Source of the DNA: Deltaproteobacteria bacterium | Lineage (GTDB): Bacteria; UBA10199; DSSB01 | Length of the DNA: 5,740 bases | NCBI GenBank assembly: GCA_021414045.1 | Contig: JAIOPF010000247.1 | Location: 1 to 5,740, forward strand | Direction of reading: 5' to 3' | Shown here: positions 1-5,740 of the stretch, piece after piece | Position numbering within the stretch: position 1 is the stretch's first letter | Layout: each line of letters starts with the position of its first letter | Notes under the pieces: generated by a model | What the model was told of the DNA's origin: nothing | Seen by the model: the letters and a program-made list of their open reading frames with translations, nothing else | Databases searched by the model: none | Translations under genes and position numbers: made by a program

Positions 1-679
1 CGTGTCCGGACTCTTGCAGCATGCGAGCCGCTCCCAATAAGGTTTGAGCGGTCAAGCGCTTGGCTTCTTCGGGCTTAAGTCCAGAACGCATGCCGCCTTC
101 GATCATCCCAATGGCCAATTCATAGACGAAGGCGGGGCCGCTGCCGCTTAAGCCCGTTACCGCGTCAAGTTCGGCTTCGCGGGAGACGAAGGCGACCTCG
201 CCGAGGACGCTTAAGATTTTTTCGACGGATTTCCGGGTCGCGGAAGGGGTGTTTTTGGGCAAAAAAACGCCGGTCATCCCAGAGCCGAGAAGGGCGGGCG
301 TATTGGGCATGAGCCGTACCAATGCCGGACCTCTTCCCAAGTGGAAACGCAGGCTGCGCGTGGAAATCCCGGCCATCATCGAGAGCACGGTGGATTTCGG
401 AGAGAGGTGCTTGGCCAGGGGCGGAAGGAGTTCCGCGGCGTGAAAGGGCTTGATACCGAGCCAGATCCAACGGCAGCGGGCGGCCAGTAGGCGGTTATCG
501 GTGGTGCCGTCTACTTTGAGTTCCCGGGAGAGTTTTTCGACAGCCTCCGCCGAGCTTCGGGAGATCAAGATTTCTTCGGGATGGGCCAGGCCCGAGCGCA
601 AGAGCCCTCTCAGGATGGCCTGGGCCATTTTTCCAGCACCGAGGAAACCGAAGCGATAATGTTTTTTTAGGTTTTTCAT
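1..679 (-). CDS. proC: Pyrroline-5-carboxylate reductase, partial (3' end beyond the window)
   Basis: The enzyme catalyses the last step of proline synthesis, NAD(P)H-dependent reduction of 1-pyrroline-5-carboxylate to L-proline in the cytoplasm. Reading the minus strand from the ATG at 679-677 gives 226 complete codons with no stop. The N-terminus carries a Rossmann dinucleotide-binding loop, GFLGAGKMAQAI (residues 11-22). MPNTPA at 124-129 and DAVTGLSGSGPAF at 172-184 are typical of the family's cofactor and substrate region. The family is usually about 270 residues, so some 45 C-terminal residues are missing, including the GGTT-containing signature that follows the MLQESG stretch seen at the edge. 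The start overlaps the stop of the upstream yggS-type gene as ATGA, and no strong Shine-Dalgarno site is visible, so translation is probably coupled to that gene. Identity is firm from several motifs in order; the truncation is caused only by the window boundary. Confidence 0.95.
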   Translation of the reverse strand, partial: MKNLKKHYRFGFLGAGKMAQAILRGLLRSGLAHPEEILISRSSAEAVEKLSRELKVDGTTDNRLLAARCRWIWLGIKPFHAAELLPPLAKHLSPKSTVLSMMAGISTRSLRFHLGRGPALVRLMPNTPALLGSGMTGVFLPKNTPSATRKSVEKILSVLGEVAFVSREAELDAVTGLSGSGPAFVYELAIGMIEGGMRSGLKPEEAKRLTAQTLLGAARMLQESGH

Positions 680-1386
680 AGTCTCGGTCCGAAGAGCGCG
701 GTGCCGACCCGGACAAGGGTGGCGCCCTCCTCGATGGCGACTTCGAAATCCTGGCTCATTCCCATCGAAAGCTCCGTCAAGGGCTCCTCAAAGAAGCCGG
801 TCCGGCCGCATTCGTCAAGCAGGGATTTCAATTCCCGGAAGTAGGGGCGAGAGGCTTCCGGGGTTTCAAGCGGTGGTGGGATGGTCATCAAGCCCCTCCA
901 GCGAATGCCGGGCAGTTCTGAAAAAAATTTCAGCTGCTCTCGAAGGGCTTTCGGATCCAAGCCGGTCTTGCTCGCTTCGCCGCCGAGGTTGATCTCGATA
1001 AGGGCGTTTTGCCTTAGGCTGTCTTTTTCCGCGAGGCTGGAAACCTTCGCGGCTAGTTTTGGCGAATCGATGCTTTGCAACAGAGCGACCCGCCCCGCGA
1101 CCCGCTCCGCCTTGTTGGTTTGCAGGTGACCGATGAAGTGCCAGCGAAGTTCCGCAGCTAGGGCGGGGTCTAAGCTCTCGATTTCGGATTTTTTGGCGGA
1201 CCATTCCTGCACGTAGTTTTCGCCGAAATCTCGGAGGCCCGCCCGGGCGAGTTCGAGGATCTTTTTCGCGCTTTGACCCTTCGAAACGCCCAGCAGCGTG
1301 ATGTTGCGTGGGTCCCGTCCTGACTTTCGAGAGGCTTGGACGATCCGGGATTGAATGAGGGATAGTCTGTCTTGCAATGGGCGCAT
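676..1386 (-). CDS. yggS: YggS/PROSC-family pyridoxal phosphate homeostasis protein
   Basis: This is a PLP-binding protein with a single alanine-racemase-like TIM-barrel domain. The family has no clear enzymatic activity and is known to buffer free PLP and to affect amino-acid and keto-acid balance in the cytoplasm. The product is 236 residues, normal for the family. The PLP lysine is K36 in LLGVSKGQS. Other family blocks are FGENYVQE (54-61), WHFIGHLQTNK (82-92), GLMTIPP, and the C-terminal phosphate-binding block LSMGMSQDF followed by VRVGTALFGPR (206-235). The frame stays open upstream to an ATG at 1449. I chose 1386 because AAGGGAGG (1398-1391) lies four bases before it and because this places the lysine at position 36, as in the E. 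coli protein. The stop (TGA, 678-676) overlaps the proC start. The yggS-proC pairing is common in bacteria and supports both calls. Confidence 0.95.
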   Translation of the reverse strand: MRPLQDRLSLIQSRIVQASRKSGRDPRNITLLGVSKGQSAKKILELARAGLRDFGENYVQEWSAKKSEIESLDPALAAELRWHFIGHLQTNKAERVAGRVALLQSIDSPKLAAKVSSLAEKDSLRQNALIEINLGGEASKTGLDPKALREQLKFFSELPGIRWRGLMTIPPPLETPEASRPYFRELKSLLDECGRTGFFEEPLTELSMGMSQDFEVAIEEGATLVRVGTALFGPRL

Positions 1387-1388
1387 GC

Positions 1389-1398
1389 CCCCTCCCTT
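1389..1398 (-). promoter_or_regulatory. Ribosome binding site that fixes the yggS start
   Basis: On the minus strand the bases before the ATG at 1386 read AAGGGAGGGG, a purine-rich match to the anti-Shine-Dalgarno sequence. The AAGGGAGG core ends four bases from the start codon. No comparable site precedes the in-frame ATG at 1449, so this site decides between the two starts. Confidence 0.75.
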
Positions 1399-1413
1399 AG
1401 CGCGATCGAACAC

Positions 1414-1451
1414 ATTTGGCCAGAGCCGGGTGAAGGGTTTTGTTGCCAAAT
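1414..1451. repeat. Perfect 7-bp inverted repeat between divergent operons
   Basis: ATTTGGC at 1414-1420 is matched exactly in inverted orientation by GCCAAAT at 1445-1451, with 24 bases between them. The arm centres are 31 bp apart, about three helical turns, so a dimeric or looping regulator could bind both arms on one face of the DNA. The repeat sits in the 92-bp gap between the yggS-proC operon and the lipoprotein-mla operon, and the right arm overlaps the candidate -35 box of the latter. It could instead form a stem with a long loop in a yggS leader RNA, or be chance. Confidence 0.4.
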
Positions 1452-1471
1452 ATCAAGGCTTTGTGTAGCTT
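1443..1471 (+). promoter_or_regulatory. Weak candidate promoter for the lipoprotein-mla operon
   Basis: TTGCCA (1443-1448) resembles a sigma-70 -35 box and is separated by 17 bases from TAGCTT (1466-1471), a poor -10 match with only T, A and the last T conserved. Transcription would begin near 1478-1479, which is the chosen ATG of the lipoprotein, implying a leaderless or nearly leaderless message. The placement in a short divergent gap supports some promoter here, but the exact boxes are a guess. Confidence 0.25.
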
Positions 1472-1478
1472 GGCCGGC

Positions 1479-2021
1479 ATGTTCCGTCTGCGGAGAATTC
1501 TGCAAATCATGGCACCTATCCTGGCGTTCGCGCTCCTGGCTTGTTTCGGAGGGGTGAAGAAGACCGGGAAGGTCGTCGATTACAAGCCTGGTCGAGTGAT
1601 CACCAAACGGGGCTTTTATGAGGTCGGAGATCTGCCTTCCTCTTGGTACCGCATCAAACTGGACATCGCCGCCATCAATTTTCGTAACGACGAGTTCAAG
1701 AGCACCCTCAGTACCGACGCTTTCTGCGACCAAGCCTTCGACGACGCGCCCTTGAATGCCTTAACCCGTCACCTTTTCGCGGGCCTGCAAGACGTCAAAG
1801 TCGAGAAGGAAACTCCTTTTATGATGAACGACCGCGGCGCCTTGCGTACCTCCCTCAAGGCTTCCCTCGACGGGGTTCCTGTCCGCATCGAGACGGTGGT
1901 GGTCAAGAAGGACTGGTGTCTCTTCGATTTTTACCTGGTGAGTCCGCCGGAAAACTTTTCCTCCGCTTTGCCGGATTTCGAGAAATTCTATCAAGGTTTC
2001 CAGTTCACGGGGGAGATATAG
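1479..2021 (+). CDS. Uncharacterised lipoprotein, first gene of the MCE transporter operon
   Basis: This is a 180-residue protein with a short lipoprotein signal peptide: a basic start (MFRLRR), a hydrophobic stretch (about residues 7-20) and a lipobox LLAC ending at C22, where signal peptidase II should cleave. The mature part is soluble-looking, with no further membrane segment. It contains GFYEVGDLPSSWYRI (45-59) and two cysteines, C83 and C147, that could pair in the periplasm. The layout (ligand-like segment, a GALRTSLKASLDGVPV block at 120-135, then a VVVKKDWCLFDF block) resembles small lipoproteins I associate with deltaproteobacterial mlaE operons; this is recall only. Its stop is three bases before mlaE, so it is very probably co-transcribed and acts in the same envelope process. 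No function is assigned. Starts at 1440 or 1509 are possible. I prefer 1479 because it gives a normal charged n-region, although no Shine-Dalgarno site precedes it. Confidence 0.8.
   Translation: MFRLRRILQIMAPILAFALLACFGGVKKTGKVVDYKPGRVITKRGFYEVGDLPSSWYRIKLDIAAINFRNDEFKSTLSTDAFCDQAFDDAPLNALTRHLFAGLQDVKVEKETPFMMNDRGALRTSLKASLDGVPVRIETVVVKKDWCLFDFYLVSPPENFSSALPDFEKFYQGFQFTGEI
2009..2015 (+). promoter_or_regulatory. Ribosome binding site of mlaE
   Basis: GGGGGAG lies within the last codons of the lipoprotein gene, nine bases before the ATG at 2025. It supports that start and close translational linkage of the two genes. Confidence 0.6.
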
Positions 2022-2024
2022 GCC

Positions 2025-2834
2025 ATGGCGGAGACTGTTCCTGTCAAATTGGGCGGAGTTAGCCTGACCATCGCCAAAGTCGGAAGTGGCTTTCTCAACT
2101 TGGTGGATTATCTCGGTGGGATCAGCCATCTGACGGCGCAATTTTTCAAGACCCTGATCCGTAAGCCATTTCCCCTCGCCGAGACGATCAAGCAATTCGA
2201 GGAGATCGGTATCAAGTCGGCCTCTCTGACCAACCTCATCGGGCTTTTCACGGGCTTGGTCTTGGCGGTTCAGTTCATCGTCGGCCTGAAGCGTTTCGGG
2301 CTTCAGCTCTATACTGGCCAGATCATCGGCATCGCCATTACCCGCGAGCTGGGCCCGGTGCTCACTTCCTTGATGATCGCCGCTCGTGTCGGTGCCGGGA
2401 TCGCCGCCGAGTTGGGGTCGATGAACGTCACCGAGCAGGTTTCCGCGGTGGAGGCCATGGGAGCGGATCCGATTCAGCGCCTCGTGATTCCCCGCGTCGT
2501 GGCGACGACGCTCTGCGCCCCCATTCTCACCGTGATCGCCGATTTCATCGGCATCATCGGCGGCATGATCATCACGACCGCCGATACCGGAGTCGGCAGC
2601 CGTTATTATATCAATCAAATCACGACCACGGTCCAAATGATCGATTTCGGCAGCGGTATCGCGAAAACCTTCTTTTTCGGATTTTTCATCGGGATCATCG
2701 CTTGTTACCAAGGGTTGAGCACCCGGGGTGGGACCGAGGGCGTGGGGCGATCCACCACGTTGGCGGTGGTGTACAGCTCCATATGCATTTTCGTGTCCGA
2801 CTTTTTCCTGACGAAGTTATTTTTGCTTTTCTAG
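2025..2834 (+). CDS. mlaE: MlaE-family ABC transporter permease (lipid transport)
   Basis: This is the inner-membrane permease of an MCE-type ABC transporter, whose family moves phospholipids or other hydrophobic molecules between the inner membrane and periplasmic carriers. At 269 residues it has the usual family length. An N-terminal amphipathic region (about 20-60) precedes hydrophobic segments at about 70-90, 155-185, 210-230 and 245-268. Diagnostic MlaE/YrbE blocks are FTGLVLAVQ (75-83), RELGPVLTSLMIAARVGAG (107-125), AELGSMNVTEQVSAVEAMG (128-146) with DPI and PRVVA following, and EGVGRSTTLAVV near the C-terminus. The start follows the lipoprotein stop by three bases and has a GGGGGAG site. 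The next gene begins at the base after the stop. Pairing with the MlaF and MlaD genes makes the assignment firm. The transported lipid and the direction of transport cannot be read from sequence. Confidence 0.95.
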   Translation: MAETVPVKLGGVSLTIAKVGSGFLNLVDYLGGISHLTAQFFKTLIRKPFPLAETIKQFEEIGIKSASLTNLIGLFTGLVLAVQFIVGLKRFGLQLYTGQIIGIAITRELGPVLTSLMIAARVGAGIAAELGSMNVTEQVSAVEAMGADPIQRLVIPRVVATTLCAPILTVIADFIGIIGGMIITTADTGVGSRYYINQITTTVQMIDFGSGIAKTFFFGFFIGIIACYQGLSTRGGTEGVGRSTTLAVVYSSICIFVSDFFLTKLFLLF

Positions 2835-3584
2835 GTGCCCATGGAGCCATTCATCCGTTTTGAAAAGATCCAGAAGGCCTTCGACGAGAAGGTGATATAC
2901 ACGGATTTAACCTTGGATATCCAAAAGGGGGAGACGATCACGATCATCGGCGGCTCGGGGACCGGCAAAAGCGTCATGTTGAAGCTGCTGTTGGTGTTGA
3001 TGAAGCCCGATGCGGGGAAGATTTTTTTCGATGGAAAGAACGTCCTTGAGATCCCCAATGACGAGTTGATCACCGTGCGAAAAAGGGTTGGAATGCTTTT
3101 TCAAGGTGGCGCGCTTTTCGACTCCATGACGGTTTTCGACAACGTCGCTTACCCGCTTTACGAGCATTATAAGGACTACAGCGACGAGAAAGTCGCCAAG
3201 ATCGTCCACGAAAAGCTGGAGGTCATCGGATTGCCGGACACCGCCGACATGATGCCCGCGGATCTCTCGGGCGGCATGAAAAAAAGGATCGCTCTGGCGA
3301 GAGCCATCGCGACGGATCCCGAGGTGATTCTTTACGACGAGCCGACGACCGGTCTGGATCCGACGAATACCAACCGGATCAACGACCTGATCTTAGACCT
3401 GCAAAAGAAATTTAAAGTCACCTCCCTGGTGGTGACCCATGACATGAACAGTGCCTTTAAAGTGAGCAACCGTTTAGCCCTACTCTACGACAAGAAGATC
3501 GAATTCATCGGTACCAAAGCGGAAATCGATAAATCCGACAACGAGGTCGTGAGAAAATTCATCGACGGGCAGATCGGGGAGTAA
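2835..3584 (+). CDS. mlaF: MlaF-family ABC transporter ATP-binding protein
   Basis: This cytoplasmic ATPase powers the MlaE permease. It is 249 residues, a complete single nucleotide-binding domain. Walker A is GGSGTGKS (39-46, K45). The Q-loop is MLFQGGALFDSMTVFDNV (87-104, Q90), whose GGALFDSMTV form is typical of MlaF proteins. The ABC signature is LSGGMKKR (144-151). Walker B with catalytic glutamate is ILYDEPTTGLDP (165-176, E169), and the switch histidine is H202 in VVTHDM. All catalytic elements are intact. The GTG start (2835) immediately follows the mlaE TAG. An in-frame ATG at 2841 is an equally acceptable start and would remove two residues. Neither has a good Shine-Dalgarno site, so initiation probably depends on ribosomes finishing mlaE. 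The gene is followed after two bases by the MCE gene. Confidence 0.95.
   Translation: MPMEPFIRFEKIQKAFDEKVIYTDLTLDIQKGETITIIGGSGTGKSVMLKLLLVLMKPDAGKIFFDGKNVLEIPNDELITVRKRVGMLFQGGALFDSMTVFDNVAYPLYEHYKDYSDEKVAKIVHEKLEVIGLPDTADMMPADLSGGMKKRIALARAIATDPEVILYDEPTTGLDPTNTNRINDLILDLQKKFKVTSLVVTHDMNSAFKVSNRLALLYDKKIEFIGTKAEIDKSDNEVVRKFIDGQIGE
3576..3581 (+). promoter_or_regulatory. Ribosome binding site of mlaD
   Basis: GGGGAG ends one base into the last stretch of mlaF and is five bases before the ATG at 3587. It fixes the mlaD start and lies across the mlaF stop region, consistent with coupled translation. Confidence 0.65.
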
Positions 3585-3586
3585 AG

Positions 3587-4492
3587 ATGAAAGTCAAAGT
3601 TTCTCAACAAGTACGAGTCGGGATCTTCGTTTTGGTCGGGTTGCTCCTGTCCATGCTGGTGATTTTCCTGTTGGGCAACGGGTTGAACGTCTTCGAGCGC
3701 CAGTTTCACCTCTATGCCCGTTTCAAGGATATCAGCGGGCTGAGGCTGGACGCCCCCGTCTTTCTGGCCGGCATCCAGGTCGGCAAGGTCGAGGACATCG
3801 TCTTCCCGAAAGAGCTGAACCAGCGCGAAGTCATCGTGAAGCTCCAAATTCAAAGGAAATACCATGATCGGATGCGCGAGGACAGCCAGGTCAGCATCAC
3901 CACCCAAGGATTGCTGGGCGATAAGGCCATTTTCATCACGATGGGCAGCCCCGAATACGCGGAGCTGAAGGACAACGAGGACTTGAAGGTAAAGCAGGCC
4001 CTCTCGCTCGAGGCCTTCTCCGAGAGCGGCCAGGAGCTCATCGACAACGTCACCAAGCTGTCCAAGAACATCAACGGGCTCGTCGACGACGTGAAAAATA
4101 AAGAGGGGATGGTCCACGCCTTGATTTACGATCCGGACGGCAAGAAAATCGTCAAGGACCTGAATCAAGTCACGGCTTCCGCCCAGTCGGTGATGCGCCA
4201 AGTCCAGTCCGGGAACGGGATGTTGCACGCTTTGATCTACGACCCCGTCCGCAAGGACATCGGGCAGGCCTTTTCCCAGACCGCCGAGAACTTGAAGGCG
4301 GCCAGCCATAATTTCAATTCGATGAGCGCCAAGATGGAGAAGGGCGAGGGGAGCATCGGCGGGCTGATCAACGACCCCACCGTCTATTATGACCTGATGA
4401 CTCTATTGGGCAAAGCCAATCGCAATAAACTGCTTCGCACCGTGATTCGGGCCACCTTGGCGACGAACGAAAAGGACCTCATCGAAAAATAG
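3587..4492 (+). CDS. mlaD: MlaD-family MCE-domain protein, membrane-anchored lipid-transport subunit
   Basis: This is the substrate-binding or channel subunit of the MCE transporter, held in the inner membrane and projecting into the periplasm. Of 301 residues, 11-29 form one transmembrane helix (VGIFVLVGLLLSMLVIFLL), and the MCE domain follows at about 38-120. This domain includes the ARFKDISGLRLDAPVFLAG and VGKVEDI stretches and the TTQGLLGDKAIFITMGSPE end. MlaD proteins form hexamers in known systems. The remaining 180 residues form a long, probably helical tail, longer than in E. coli MlaD (about 183 residues in all). The tail holds three related motifs: EGMVHALIYDP (173-183), NGMLHALIYDP (210-220) and EGSIGGLINDP (254-264). 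Such G-x-L-x-x-L-x-x-D-P repeats occur in other MCE proteins with long tails. The start is set by GGGGAG at 3576. It is the last gene of the operon; no intrinsic terminator is evident after it. Confidence 0.93.
   Translation: MKVKVSQQVRVGIFVLVGLLLSMLVIFLLGNGLNVFERQFHLYARFKDISGLRLDAPVFLAGIQVGKVEDIVFPKELNQREVIVKLQIQRKYHDRMREDSQVSITTQGLLGDKAIFITMGSPEYAELKDNEDLKVKQALSLEAFSESGQELIDNVTKLSKNINGLVDDVKNKEGMVHALIYDPDGKKIVKDLNQVTASAQSVMRQVQSGNGMLHALIYDPVRKDIGQAFSQTAENLKAASHNFNSMSAKMEKGEGSIGGLINDPTVYYDLMTLLGKANRNKLLRTVIRATLATNEKDLIEK
4103..4378 (+). repeat. Three protein-level repeats in the MlaD tail
   Basis: Repeat units encoded at 4103-4135, 4214-4246 and 4346-4378 give EGMVHALIYDP, NGMLHALIYDP and EGSIGGLINDP. 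Spacing is 37 and 44 codons. The first two share HALIYDP exactly, but their DNA differs at several third positions, so this is a conserved protein motif and not a recent DNA duplication. The units probably mark successive helical segments of the periplasmic tail. Confidence 0.75.
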
Positions 4493-4533
4493 CCGGTAGG
4501 ATCCCTATTCTTGCATCCTCCCCAAGTATTACG

Positions 4534-4561
4534 TTGCGCGCCTTTCCCGCCATGCTATACT
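4534..4561 (+). promoter_or_regulatory. Predicted sigma-70 extended -10 promoter of prkA
   Basis: TATACT at 4556-4561 matches the -10 consensus at five of six positions and is preceded by TGC, making an extended -10 element. TTGCGC at 4534-4539 provides a three-of-three TTG start to a -35 box, with a 16-base spacer. Transcription would begin near 4567-4569, giving a leader of about 130 bases before the prkA ATG. It is the best promoter-like sequence in the window. Confidence 0.55.
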
Positions 4562-4664
4562 TTAACCAGGGAATACGCTGCGTTGTGTCACCTCTCCCCT
4601 TTGGAATTCTGGACCTGCTTTGACAACTCGATATCCGCGTCCCGACAAGGGAGCCAAACGATCA

Positions 4665-4681
4665 TTTCCGCGCGTCGGAAA
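4665..4681 (+). other. Small RNA hairpin just before the prkA ribosome binding site
   Basis: TTTCCG (4665-4670) pairs perfectly with CGGAAA (4676-4681) around a five-base loop CGCGT. The stem ends six bases before AGGAGG. A competing pairing of CCGAC (4642-4646) with GTCGG (4674-4678) uses the same 3' arm. It may stabilise the leader or keep the ribosome binding site exposed; a regulatory role is unproven. Confidence 0.4.
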
Positions 4682-4687
4682 AGAAAG

Positions 4688-4693
4688 AGGAGG
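4688..4693 (+). promoter_or_regulatory. Strong ribosome binding site of prkA
   Basis: A full AGGAGG lies seven bases before the ATG at 4701, the ideal spacing. It selects this start over the in-frame ATG at 4722 and predicts high translation of prkA. Confidence 0.85.
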
Positions 4694-4700
4694 CTGTCGT

Positions 4701-5740
<1,040 letters not shown>

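Larger units (their letters stand above)
4493..4700 (+). other. Intergenic region and prkA leader
   Basis: These 208 bases separate mlaD from prkA. The first 40 hold no convincing terminator: AGGAT (4498-4502) could pair with ATCCT (4515-4519), but no T-run follows. Next come the predicted promoter (4534-4561), a perfect TTGACA (4620-4625) with no suitable -10 box downstream, a hairpin at 4665-4681 and the Shine-Dalgarno site at 4688-4693. An open frame crossing this region shows no protein-like character and is not called. Confidence 0.6.

Noticed and set aside
1387..1449. Upstream extension of the yggS frame to an ATG at 1449
   Set aside because: It would add 21 residues absent from the family, would consume the strong AAGGGAGG site, and would move the PLP lysine away from position 36.
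1761..2711. Long open frame on the minus strand opposite the lipoprotein gene and mlaE (316 codons)
   Set aside because: It lies opposite strongly supported coding sequence, its translation is a D/H/G/R-rich shadow typical of antisense frames in GC-rich genes, and it has no recognisable motif.
3485..4309. Long open frame on the minus strand opposite mlaF and mlaD (274 codons)
   Set aside because: The composition is low-complexity and D/L/V-rich, complementary to the real mlaD codons; no domain or ribosome binding site supports it.
4498..4519. Possible terminator after mlaD
   Set aside because: The stem is only five base pairs with a 12-base loop and no T-run follows.
4595..4625. Sigma-54 promoter (GG-N10-GC) near the TTGGAATTCTGGACC stretch
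   Set aside because: The GG and GC elements do not fall at the required spacing.
4620..4648. Second prkA promoter based on a perfect TTGACA at 4620-4625
   Set aside because: The bases 16-18 positions downstream (around 4642-4648) show no -10-like sequence, so the hexamer is probably chance.

Overview
The window carries chromosomal housekeeping genes of a Gram-negative bacterium, roughly 55-60 % G+C by eye. An inner-membrane MlaE-MlaF-MlaD lipid transporter implies an outer membrane. The lipoprotein placed before mlaE and the style of the PrkA-type kinase recall deltaproteobacterial lineages in the broad sense (Myxococcota, Desulfobacterota, Bdellovibrionota and related uncultured groups). 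That placement comes from remembered protein style, not from a search.

Layout: (1) 1-1386, minus strand, is a two-gene operon. A YggS/PROSC-type PLP-homeostasis protein (1386-676) is followed, with a 4-base ATGA overlap, by proC (679 to beyond base 1), which is cut by the window edge. (2) 1387-1478 is a short divergent intergenic region with a perfect 7-bp inverted repeat (arms 31 bp apart centre to centre) and a weak possible promoter towards the right. (3) 1479-4492, plus strand, is a tight four-gene operon: a small uncharacterised lipoprotein, the MlaE-family permease, the MlaF-family ATPase and an MlaD-family MCE protein, with gaps of 3, 0 and 2 bases. (4) 4493-4700 is a non-coding leader with a good extended -10 promoter, a small hairpin and a strong Shine-Dalgarno site. 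(5) 4701 to beyond 5740 is prkA, a PrkA/YeaG-type serine protein kinase, truncated by the window end.

Genes of region 3 should act together. MlaF hydrolyses ATP at the cytoplasmic face of MlaE. MlaD is anchored in the inner membrane and presents an MCE ring in the periplasm. The lipoprotein is a likely envelope partner of unknown role. No mlaB or mlaC is present between or beside these genes, and mlaA is not in the window. The yggS-proC pair fits its known association with PLP and amino-acid metabolism. PrkA is a separate stress or starvation kinase with its own promoter.

I found no mobile element, CRISPR array, tRNA, rRNA or clearly new system. The points most worth a second look are the lipoprotein linked to the MCE transporter, the repeated HALIYDP-type motif in the MlaD tail, the inverted repeat between the divergent operons and the structured prkA leader.
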